DNA of 64,000 nucleotides, taken from positions 165,263,911 through 165,327,910 of the forward strand of contig JASDDO010000014.1 of NCBI GenBank assembly GCA_030015575.1, in the 5' to 3' direction. Under the pieces are notes generated by a model. The model was given only the letters and a program-made list of their open reading frames with translations. It was not told the origin of the DNA and searched no databases. Below, one piece after another: positions 11,846-20,596 of this stretch. Each line of letters opens with the position of its first letter. Position 1 is the stretch's first letter. The position numbers were made by a program, and so were the translations under genes. The DNA comes from Agapanthus africanus. Taxonomy: Eukaryota; Streptophyta; Magnoliopsida; Asparagales; Amaryllidaceae.

Positions 11846-11974
11846 AGACCCTTGGTCTTTAACAAATGATCACCATCTTCAAGAAATTGAACTCTCAGAG
11901 CCTTGCTCTTCCCTTCAAGAACTTCAGAGCCTTGCTCTTGCTTCCAAAGTTAGAACTTTTTAGAAAAACTTTAG

Positions 11975-12603
11975 GTAAAAAATTAATCTTAAATTAAATT
12001 AATTTTAATTAATAGAGCCTTGCTCTCATAGATCTTTTGATCTAAGGAAAACCCCCTTGGGGTTTCACCAACAGAGCCTTGCTCTCAAGAATCTGTTTCA
12101 GGGTTTCTTAACCCATAAGCAGAGCTTTGCTCTTTGGCAAAACATAGATCTTTTGATCTAAAAATGAAGAACTCTTAAGAGTTTTCATGGATCTTTAAGA
12201 TCCCAATTTTTTTTAATTTTTAATTTTTAAAAATTAATTTTCCTTTGATGGATATTTCCATCATTATCACAGAGCCAAGCTCTTTTAAAGAATCTTGTTT
12301 CCCTGAGACCAGAGTTTGACAAATGTCACTTTGTGACAGAGCTTTGCTCTAAAAGAGGAGATTTTCTCTTTGTCTCTGGGGACTCCCCACCAATGGGTGT
12401 ATCCTATTGAGAATTTTTTTATGAATTGACAGTCCCATCTAATGATGGGATTGTCTTATTAAATGATGCACATCATCCAGATTTTGTGGGTCCCCCTTTG
12501 GTCCCCTACCTACTGCATCACAGTGTGGAGCAAAATATATATATATTTTTTAAATGCCAAGCGTTAGGCCACTAATGATGTATGTTTCTTTGTCTTTCCA
12601 CAG
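11975..12603 (+). other. Probable 5' UTR intron of the antisense gene
   Basis: AG/GTAAAA at 11974-11975 is a good donor. TCTTTCCACAG ending at 12603 is a good acceptor, five bases before the proposed ATG at 12609. Without this intron many upstream ATGs would precede the start. The intron and the exon before it are full of short palindromes such as AGAGC-CTT-GCTCT, repeated near 11895, 11925, 12013, 12075, 12122 and 12340. Confidence 0.5.
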
Positions 12604-12608
12604 AAAAG

Positions 12609-15600
12609 ATGTCTGACGACTTGTCTTTCCCCTTCGTTCGCTCGGAAGGAGGGTTCCCCCATGCGCCAGTGGATCGGGTGGTATTCGCTCTTATTAAAGA
12701 CCGCGATCCTGAGTGCAAAAAGCTTCATCTATGGGGAAGGTGGTATAGCCAGATCATCCAAGGCCGCCGCAGTTTTAGTTCCGCCGTGCCCTCTGAGCCC
12801 ATAGTCACGATCCCTTATGCGGACGAACCCCCGGTGAAGTATGCCGTGGAGGTTAAGAATTGGAATTCTGATAACCTCCTTCAACCTGCAATCGGCGCCA
12901 TCCCCGTGCAGCCGCCGCCGGCGATAGATATCCTGGGGAGGCGAATCTGTCAGGGCGAAGCACGCCCTTGGGGGCAGGCTTATAACATTGGAATGATCCC
13001 GCGACCCCCCGCCGGATATTTGCAGTGGGCCCGGTACATTATATCGGCGAAGAGGGCCCACCTAACGAAGATTGGTCTATACTCAGCCGTCTTCGTCTCG
13101 CTCTTCGAGTACCCCTCTCCTCCAACGTGGTGGATAAAGGCTTTTGTTGAACAATGGAATATCCCCACCCATACCTTCCTGATGGCGGATAAGGAAGTTT
13201 CTATCTCTTTGGAGGAATTTGCCGAAATTTCAGGTCTGCCAATGAGGGGAGAGCATTACGAGGAGTTGCTTCCTCCTGATGAGTATGTCTTTGCCACTAA
13301 GCAGCTGGTATTTGACTTAACCCTGGAGAATGCTATTCAGCATCAGTATCCGGGTTTGGTGAAAGTGTTGGAGATCTATGAGGAACTCCATTTGGAATCG
13401 GGGGACAAGGGCGTCAGTTTCGCAGCTTTCATTGCTCGCTTTATCCGCCCGGAGTTCTTATCAGAGCAGAGCGAGAAGTTCGCTCAGCTTGACGACCCCT
13501 TTGGTTTCGGTTTGGATCGCCGACCCGTATCGGAGAATAACCAGAGGGATTTCTATCTCCCTAATGCTGCCATCGTTGCTTTCTCGGAAATCGCCGTCCC
13601 CGGTATGGATGAGGAAACTTTCTTTATTGGATTCCTGGGCTTGTGGTTATGCAACTTTGCGCTCCCTATGCACCCGCGCTTCATGCGGCCCTCTGTTTTT
13701 TACCCGGCACATCGGATGGTGGCCGGTCTGTAGTTGTCGGTAGGAATTGCTGGGTTAGCTTATCTTTATCATGGACTCAGCGTAGCGGCGGACGCTAATG
13801 ATCCTGGGACACAGCCTGCTAACTTCCCAATGCATTACTTCGTTTCTTGGATGGAGATGCACGTGCAAGGGGTGTTTGGCGCCCACAAGACTCCCCCATT
13901 CTTCGAGAAGTACAGACTCCCGAGAGTCGTACGGTTAATCGGGGCTTCAATTGTGTTCGCATCCCCGCGGGATTCTAGGGGACTCCTCCTGCGCCCACAT
14001 TTGGTCGGAGCGACGACTTCTTTCGTGGATAAAGTTATCACCATAGGCTCGGAGACTACTAAGTCGGTGGTGCCCCTACGTGACGAGTTTAAGTGCGGGG
14101 CTTCTGTACTGAAGGCTCGGGAAATCGTCCATCTCTACTCCATTCGGCCGGGCTACCTAGTATTTCGGCAGAATGAGACGGCTTTATTCATGAGGTATAA
14201 TCCACATCGATTTGCCCAGCAATCAAGCTACAACCAGGGGATCCCGATGGAAGCCTTCTTGGAAACGCCTATGGTTGGCCCAGAGGGGGTAAAGAATGCG
14301 ATGCATCACTTTATACGGCTTAACACGGGTTCCTATTTCTTCATTAGTGAACCCAGCTGTGTCCCCAAGATGCTTAATTCATATGTGGCCTGGTATGCGC
14401 ACGCTATGGGTCCAATCATTTTAATGGAGAGACGCCTACTGGTTAACCGTAGGGGTGCGCCTCCTGGCGGTGATCGCAAGGCCCCTTTGCAGCCAAGGCT
14501 TCCGGTCGTCCCTCCGCTAAAAGATGCTGGAGTCGATCGACCACGCGTGTTGAGTCCTCCGCGGGGATTGCCGTTGCCCGCTACGGTGGATGCACCATCG
14601 GCGCCTCGTGCTCCCACGAAGGCGGCTAAAGCAGTATCGCCAGAGTCAGGCGTAGGGGCAGATGTTGGGACTCGCCGCCCTAAAGTGGCTTCCAAGCGCA
14701 AATCTGTTCCAGGTGGATCTAAAGCTGGTGGACAGCAGAAAAAGAAAAAGTCCGCCCTTTCCCTCGATGCGATCCTCGGGTTAAAGCCTGCGGCTTCTCC
14801 TGCCGAGACCATATGCGAGTACGGCAGCAATGAGGGCTTTGTGGTGGACCCTGCGGACACCAATTTGGCTGCCGCCATTGCAGCTTCAGAGCGATCGGCG
14901 AGGCTTGAAGCGATGTTGAGCAAACTCGCTGAGTCCGGTAATTATCAAACGCCTTATTTGTCATTTTATTGCATTTTGTATTGTTATCCTTAACTAATAT
15001 TCGCTCCATTTTCAACAGGTGTCTCCACTGAAGAGGCTATTGTTGCCTCCCTGAAAACCTTTCAGGAGGAGGAGGAGAAGCGTTCCCTAGCAGGCGTTGG
15101 TATGTTTCACCCCTTTCTCTTTTACAAGGAAAGTTTGTTGTCTTTTTTCTGATAGTCAACCTGACCTTCTTTTGTTTCTTTGCAGGCGCTGTATCAATTG
15201 ACGCAGGGGTCCCTCCCAAGTCCGTTATCGAAGTCCCGGCTTCGTCAAAATTGCCACAAGAGCCTCGGCTTGACAAGACGATGAGGGATGCCTTGAAGAG
15301 TCTAGAGGCATCCCTATATACGGACGAGGGAGCCTCACTCAAGGAAGCCCTAGTGGCATCCGTCTCAACGGCTCGAGAGGAGCGAAAGCGGTCGAGACGC
15401 GAAGCAAGGGCACGCAGAGCTGCTTTGGCCGCGGGAGCGGGCCCTAGCACTCTTCCTCGTGCCGACACTCCTTCTGAAGCAGAGGCGAGCAGAGCTGCTT
15501 TGGCCACGGGAGCGGGCCCTAGCACCATTCCTCGCGCTGACACTCCTTCTGAAGAGGCCCCTGTCGCCCTATCTACTGCTTATAGGCGAGCGGCGCGTGC

Positions 15601-17473
15601 GGCCCGAAGTGCAAATGATAAATCTTCTTCAGGTAGTACTTCTTTCAGAGCTTTGTTGTAAGAATTATAAAGCCATTGGCTCACATGTGTTTCATCTGGC
15701 AGGGCCTAGTCCGACTGAGGGGGAGGCGGAGACCGTTGGACCCCAGGAAACGGCGGAAGCGGCGCCTGCCGAACCTGAGCCGACGGTGGGCACCGTCGTC
15801 GGGGCCACGGTGCCTGAAACAGAAGTTGAAGGATCCGTCGCCGAGAAGGTCATTGATACTGCTCCTGACGTAGCGGTAGATGATATGATTGTCTTAGCCG
15901 AGGTGAAGGCGGTAGAGGGCGAAGCGCTCGAGGCTGGAGACCTCGTGGTGCCAATGGACGAGACAGCTGCGACCGCAGAAACCGAGGGAGTATCGGGTGA
16001 GGCGGCTACGGTTCCTGAGGAGGAGCGAACTGCTCTCTCCCAGGAATCTGGTAATACTCCAATCATAGCCCTCACTGCGTATGATTCCTTGCCGTCTCCA
16101 GGGCTCGTGAGTACAACAACGGTTCCCATCGAGTCAGGTGATGAGGCTACGGGCGGTGGTCTCATGTCGATGGAGGAGGGGATTGCTTCAGTTTCTGCTG
16201 GCAGCTCGTCGGGTAAACTTTGAGTCACCAGCGTTCCTCTTTTTATATATCTCGCGATCTCTTCTAATAAGTTTGTTTTTGCAGGTGCGGCCAGTGCCGA
16301 CGCTCCATTGCTCGAAGGAGCACCGTCAACTACTGCTTTGGCGGTGGTGGCCTCCCCGTCTTCACTTGTACCATCGTGGATGTTGGAAGGTATGGATTTA
16401 CAACTCATGTATTAATCTTTTAAAAAATGTAGCTTTGGTACTAACATCATACCACTGCATCTTTTCAGGAGTGCTCTTTGATCATCTATATCAAGTGTTG
16501 CTCCCACACTTCTCCTTCCCGTCCGAACTCGCTTCTCCCTCTGGTGGCGCCGGTGAGTATACTTTCACTACAATGTCTTTATTTTCCCCTTTTTAGCAAC
16601 GGGATGGTTCTTTGACTTTTCCTTTTCCTTATTGCAGCGCCACAAATCGAAGGAGGGGATGTAAGACCCGCCGCGCTGCCGGCCCTTCCGGCTTTGCCAT
16701 CCGTTGCAGCTGGTATAGTAAATTTCTTTTTGGTAACCCTTCAACATCTCTCGAACCATCGTTTGACCATGTTTTATTTTGCAGCTATTGTTCCGGCTCC
16801 GGTCCCCTTTGAGGCTCGCGTCCTTTCACCGGCAGGCCCTTTCTTGAGACGTCCGTCTTCCAAGGGTGCCGCGATGAGTTTGGGCATGCTGAGCGGGTAC
16901 ATTGAAGAGCTCAATATGGACGCTCTCCCTTCTGCCGTGGATTTCGCTATGGAGGTTAATCCAATGTTGGCGGCGCTCGTAAATTTTCATAACGAAGGCG
17001 TCGTCGAATCTTGGGTTAACCACTGCAGGGGGATCGAGGCTTGTCTAAATCGGCTGGAGTCGACGCGTCCTTCTCCTGAAGTTTTAGCTCTGAGCACCCG
17101 ACGCACAACTTGGCTCGAGCAAAGCACTTCGCACTTCCGCCACCTGGAACAAGAAGCAGCTTCAAGACTAAGGGAATGCCAAAAGACCTCAAACGAAATG
17201 GCTCATCTGCGCGCTGAGGCTGAGGCAAATGCTGCCCAAGTGAAGACTATCTTCGAGGGTCTCTTGGAGCGTATTTCTCATGGGCTGAATTTGAAGCGGA
17301 AACTTGACGTAGCTGAGCGCAATATCCCAAGTCGGGAAGCTGCATATCAGGTCGTCAGGGAGCAGCTCGCGTCGGTCTTGCAGCAACGAGCCCAAGTGGA
17401 GGCAGAGCTGGCGGTGGCAGCCGACCAAGAGAAGACGTGGAAGGAAGTATGTGAGCAATTGCTAAATCTATGA
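12609..17473 (+). CDS. Antisense plant mobile domain-like gene of element C, eight coding exons
   Basis: Proposed coding exons are 12609-14937, 15019-15099, 15186-15632, 15703-16212, 16285-16389, 16469-16552, 16638-16712 and 16785-17473. Every intron is GT-AG, 70-86 bp long except the second-to-last ones of similar size, and all are phase 1. The joined length is 4320 nt, divisible by three. A TAG at 13731-13733 interrupts exon 1, after about 374 codons. The N-terminal part (about residues 150-500) resembles the plant mobile domain: the stretch ISLEEFAEISGLPMRG matches that family's conserved block. A basic, K/R-rich segment (RRPKVASKRKS) near residue 700 could be a nuclear signal. The middle exons encode acidic, Ala/Pro-rich sequence and the last exon a coiled coil. 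The start at 12609 follows a good acceptor; an in-frame ATG at 12582 would lie in the intron. Antisense ORFs of this kind are known in Tat elements; the exact role is unknown. Element D carries a decayed homologue. Confidence 0.72.
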
Positions 17474-17740
17474 AAGACGCTTCCTTCCCAGTAATTTCTC
17501 TTTGTATCATTTGTACTTGTAAAATATATGTATATATTTTTTTTCTTTAGTACAATGTATCCTGTACCCGATCAATATTTATGAATAAAAGATGTGCATT
17601 TTGTAATGTCTTGTGTCATTTCTTCGCCTTTTTCCCTTTTTGTTATGGTGTTTTCGATGAACCTGATCGGCGGGCGACTTAACTTCCCCGAGAGGTAGCG
17701 ATGGCTTAGGTTGCAGGTTCAGGTCTGCCGCCTGAGGCTT
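17474..17740 (+). terminator. 3' UTR and poly(A) signal of the antisense gene
   Basis: AATAAA at 17584-17589 lies about 110 bp after the TGA stop and follows a T-rich stretch. It would end the antisense mRNA before the stem-loop zone, leaving that zone to the element's own genomic RNA. No other feature is visible. Confidence 0.55.
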
Positions 17741-18140
17741 TTCAACTCTATGAGCCGTGAGGGTCTCATAGAGACTTTTCTCCCTACGGATCGAGAGGAT
17801 CTCGTAAGTGGATTTTCTCCTTAGGAACCGTGAGGATTCCCAAGTGTGGTTTTCTCTCATAAGTCGAAAGGATCCTATAAGAGAATTTCTCCTTCTTACG
17901 AGTCGAGAGGGCTCGCAAGCGGTTGTTTCCCTCTTTGTCGAGAATCGACTTCAGAGAGTGAGACCCGTGAATAGTATGCAAGAGACCATCTAGGATTGAC
18001 TTGCAGGATCCCATTGCCCTCTTACGAGTCGAGAGGGCTCGTAAGCGGTTGTTTCCCTCTTTGTCGAGAATCGACTTCAGAGAGTGAGACCCGTGAATAG
18101 TATGCAAGAGACCATTTAGGATTGACTTGCAGGGTCCCAT
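17740..18140. repeat. Stem-loop array, part 1, with a 126-bp tandem duplication
   Basis: Short inverted repeats share a loop close to TCGTGAGGAT but differ in the stem. Arms CTCTATGAG and CTCATAGAG pair perfectly at 17746-17773. CTTACGAG and CTCGTAAG pair perfectly at 18021-18045. One-mismatch versions are at 17820-17844 and 17895-17919. A 126-bp block is duplicated at about 17898 and 18024. No protein-coding support. Confidence 0.8.
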
Positions 18141-18191
18141 TGTTCAGGAAGCAAGTTTTTGAATCCTTACTGCCCGAGATGTGAGTCAAAG

Positions 18192-19018
18192 AAGCTCTCG
18201 TCACGGAGTGTTTGTATCCGTGAGTTGAGAAGTTTTGCGAGGGATTATTTGTTTCCCAAGCGCCAAGGATTATTTGTGTCCTTGGGGTTTGAAACGAGTC
18301 GAGGGTTCCCACGGAGGCGCTGGTGGCTCTGCGAGTCGACGCGGATCAGAAGGCTCTCGTCAAGGAGTGTTTGTATCCGTGAGTTGAGAAGTTTTGCGAG
18401 GGATTATTTGTTTCCCAAGCACCAAGGATTATTTGTGTCCTTGGGGTTTGAAACGAGTCGATGGTTCCCACGGAGGCGCTGGTGGCTCTGCAAGTCGACG
18501 CGGATCAGAAGGCTCTCGTCAAGGAGTGTTTGTATCCGTAAGTTGAGAAGTTTTGCGAGGGATTATTTGTTTCCCAAGCGCCAAGGATTATTTGTGTCCT
18601 TGGGGTTTGAAACAAGTCGAGGGTTCCCACGGAGGCGCTGGTGGCTCTGCGAGTCGACGCGGATCAGAAGGCTCTCGTCAAGGAGTGTTTGTATCCGTGA
18701 GTTGAGAAGTTTTGCGAGGGATTATTTGTTTCCCAAGCGCCAAGGATTATTTGTGTCCTTGGGGTTTGAAACGAGTCGAGGGTTCCCACGGAGGCGCTGG
18801 TGGCTCTGCGAGTCGACGCGGATCAGAAGGCTCTCATCAAGGAGTGTTTGTATCCGTGAGTTGAGAAGTTTTGCGAGGGATTATTTGTTTCCCAAGCACC
18901 AAGGATTATTTGTGTCCTTGGGGTTTGAAACGAGTCGATGGTTCCCACGGAGGCGCTGGTTGCTCTGTGAGTCGACACGGATCAGGAGGCTCTCGTCAAG
19001 GAGTGTTTGTATCCGTGA
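18192..19018. repeat. 159-bp tandem repeat, about five units
   Basis: The motif AGGCTCTCGTCAAGGAGTG recurs at 18351, 18510, 18669, 18828 and 18987 with an exact 159-bp period; a partial unit starts near 18192. Each unit contains two small hairpins: CCAAGGA pairing with TCCTTGG across a 9-nt loop, and GGGA pairing with TCCC across a nearly identical loop. Because 159 is 53 codons, one frame stays open for 301 codons, but it has no other sign of coding. The units are nearly identical, suggesting recent amplification. Confidence 0.9.
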
Positions 19019-19189
19019 GTTGAGGTATTTGCCGAAGACATTGGTTTCTTCGGAGTTGGGATGAATCGTCGAGATCTGGCTTCGTTTTCTGGCGGAGCCT
19101 GTTGGAAAGGTAAAGTTCCCTCTTTGTTTATGCCCTTGAATTGTATACAGGGATCGATGTGATCTTAACTGTAGGGCCAAAGTTTTATC

Positions 19190-19440
19190 ATTTCTTCTTT
19201 TTATTTTATTTTATTTCCGCGATGCTCTATCATTTCAGCTTTTATATCGCGAAGATCGCGATTGCCCAATCATTTCGGCCATTTTTCGCGGTGCCCCATC
19301 ATTTCGGCTATTTATTTTATTTTTACTCGCTGCTTTTTATTGCGAGTTGCCCAATCATTTCGGCTATTTAGAATGCATACATTTTTACTTGCTGCTTTTT
19401 ATTACAAGTCGCCCCATCATTTCGGCTATTTCGTATGCAT
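19190..19440. repeat. Degenerate repeats with CATCATTTCGGCTATTT
   Basis: The phrase CCCATCATTTCGGCTATTT recurs four or five times. Between copies lie small hairpins that share the loop TGCTTTTTATT but have different stems: ACTCGC with GCGAGT (near 19324) and ACTTG with CAAGT (near 19388). ATCGCGA and TCGCGAT pair near 19246. Open frames here follow the repeats. Confidence 0.7.
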
Positions 19441-19605
19441 GTGCGGCCTACTGGCTTTTCGCTGTAAACCTGAAATTGGACACCGATTTCGGCATCAGCA
19501 CCGCTACAACTGGGATATTACCAGGAGCGAATCATCATTTTCCTTTGTCGTTGTCGAACAAGGGAGGCTTAGCGACCAGGGTTAGGGTCCTGTCGGCTAA
19601 GGCTT

Positions 19606-20123
19606 TTAACTTCATGAGCCGTAAGGGTCTCATAAAGGTATTTCTCCCTACAAGTCGTGAGGATCTTGTAGGTGTATTTTCTCCTTAGGAATCGTGAGGG
19701 TTCCTAAGTGTTTTGTTCCTCTGTAAGTCGTAAGGATCCTACAAGAGGGTTTTCTTCTTGTAAATCGAGAGGACTTACAAGGGTTATGCGAACATATCCC
19801 CAGTCACGGATGGACCTTGGTTAGGGAAACGTTTATTCGCGCCCGTGGATTGTATACAAGGGTCAATATTGAACCACTTGTAGGGCACCATTGGAAGTTT
19901 GTGGGGGTTTGCTTAAGCCTAGGTTTAGGTCTCTGTGACTTAAGACTTTCAAATCCTATGAGCCGTGAGGGTCCCAGAGAGTTCTCCTTACGAGTCGTGA
20001 GGATCTCGCAAGCGTGTTTTCTTCTTAGGAATCATGAGGACTCCTAAGTGTGTTACTCCCTTGTGAGTCGTAAGGATCTCACGCAGGTGGTGTCTCCTTA
20101 CAAGGTCGAGAGGACCCTATAAG
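19606..20123. repeat. Stem-loop array, part 2, constant loop and variable stems
   Basis: Perfect stems: CTACAAG/CTTGTAG (19648-19671), CTTAGGAA/TTCCTAAG (19684-19708), CTTGTAA/TTACAAG (19757-19781), CTTAGGA/TCCTAAG (20024-20048), GTGAG/CTCAC (20063-20082). One or two mismatches: 19987-20012 and 20097-20123. The loop stays close to TCGTGAGGAT throughout. The repeat spacing is about 35-45 bp within each block. Confidence 0.82.
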
Positions 20124-20139
20124 TGTCCTTTAACGAGGT

Positions 20140-20370
20140 TGCGCCCTTTCGGGTTTTCACAAACATTCGCCGGTAGTCCTGCTGTTTTTACTCACAGAGC
20201 CCTTTCGGGTTTTCATCCGTGCCCATTTTGCTTATGGACGTACCGTTTTTTTTTGTTTTTTTTTACGAGGTCGCGCCCTTTCGGGTTTTCACGAACACTC
20301 GCCGGTAGCCCTGCTGTTTTTACTCACGGAGCCCTTTCGGGTTTTCATCCGTGCCCCTTTTTGCTTATGG
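20140..20370. repeat. Two-unit repeat with nested CCCTTTCGGG hairpins
   Basis: A unit of about 125 bp occurs twice (about 20128 and 20268). Each contains two CCCTTTCGGGTTTTC segments, in which CCC and GGG pair around TTTC. The second segment is enclosed by an outer stem of the type CACGGA with TCCGTG. Poly-T runs follow each unit. Confidence 0.75.
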
Positions 20371-20596
20371 ACATACCGTTTTTTTTTATATTTTATTTTT
20401 ATATGTTTTTTTTTTAATATCTCGTTAGCCTAAAGATGCTGCGGTAGTAGTTTAAAGACGTTTCGGTCTGCTATTAGTTTAACGACATTTCGGTCCGGCA
20501 TTGAGAGGGCTGGTTACTGCTTATAAAGCTTGAGCTTAGGAAGATAGCGAGCGGACATAGTCGTCGTCATCTACCATTGACCTAGGCTGTGGCTCA
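20371..20596 (-). other. Untranslated spacer after pol
   Basis: It lies between the pol stop and the structured zone. The only notable content is two copies of the LTR minisatellite motif (GACGTTTCGGTC near 20455 and GACATTTCGGTCC near 20484). No gene. Confidence 0.6.

Noticed and set aside
13835-14923. Minus-strand open frames opposite the mobile-domain exon
   Set aside because: GC-rich shadow frames without domains. Splice phases and homology support the plus strand.
18159-19064. 301-codon open frame on plus
   Set aside because: It exists because the 159-bp tandem unit is 53 codons long. No domain, no promoter, and it merely restates the repeat.
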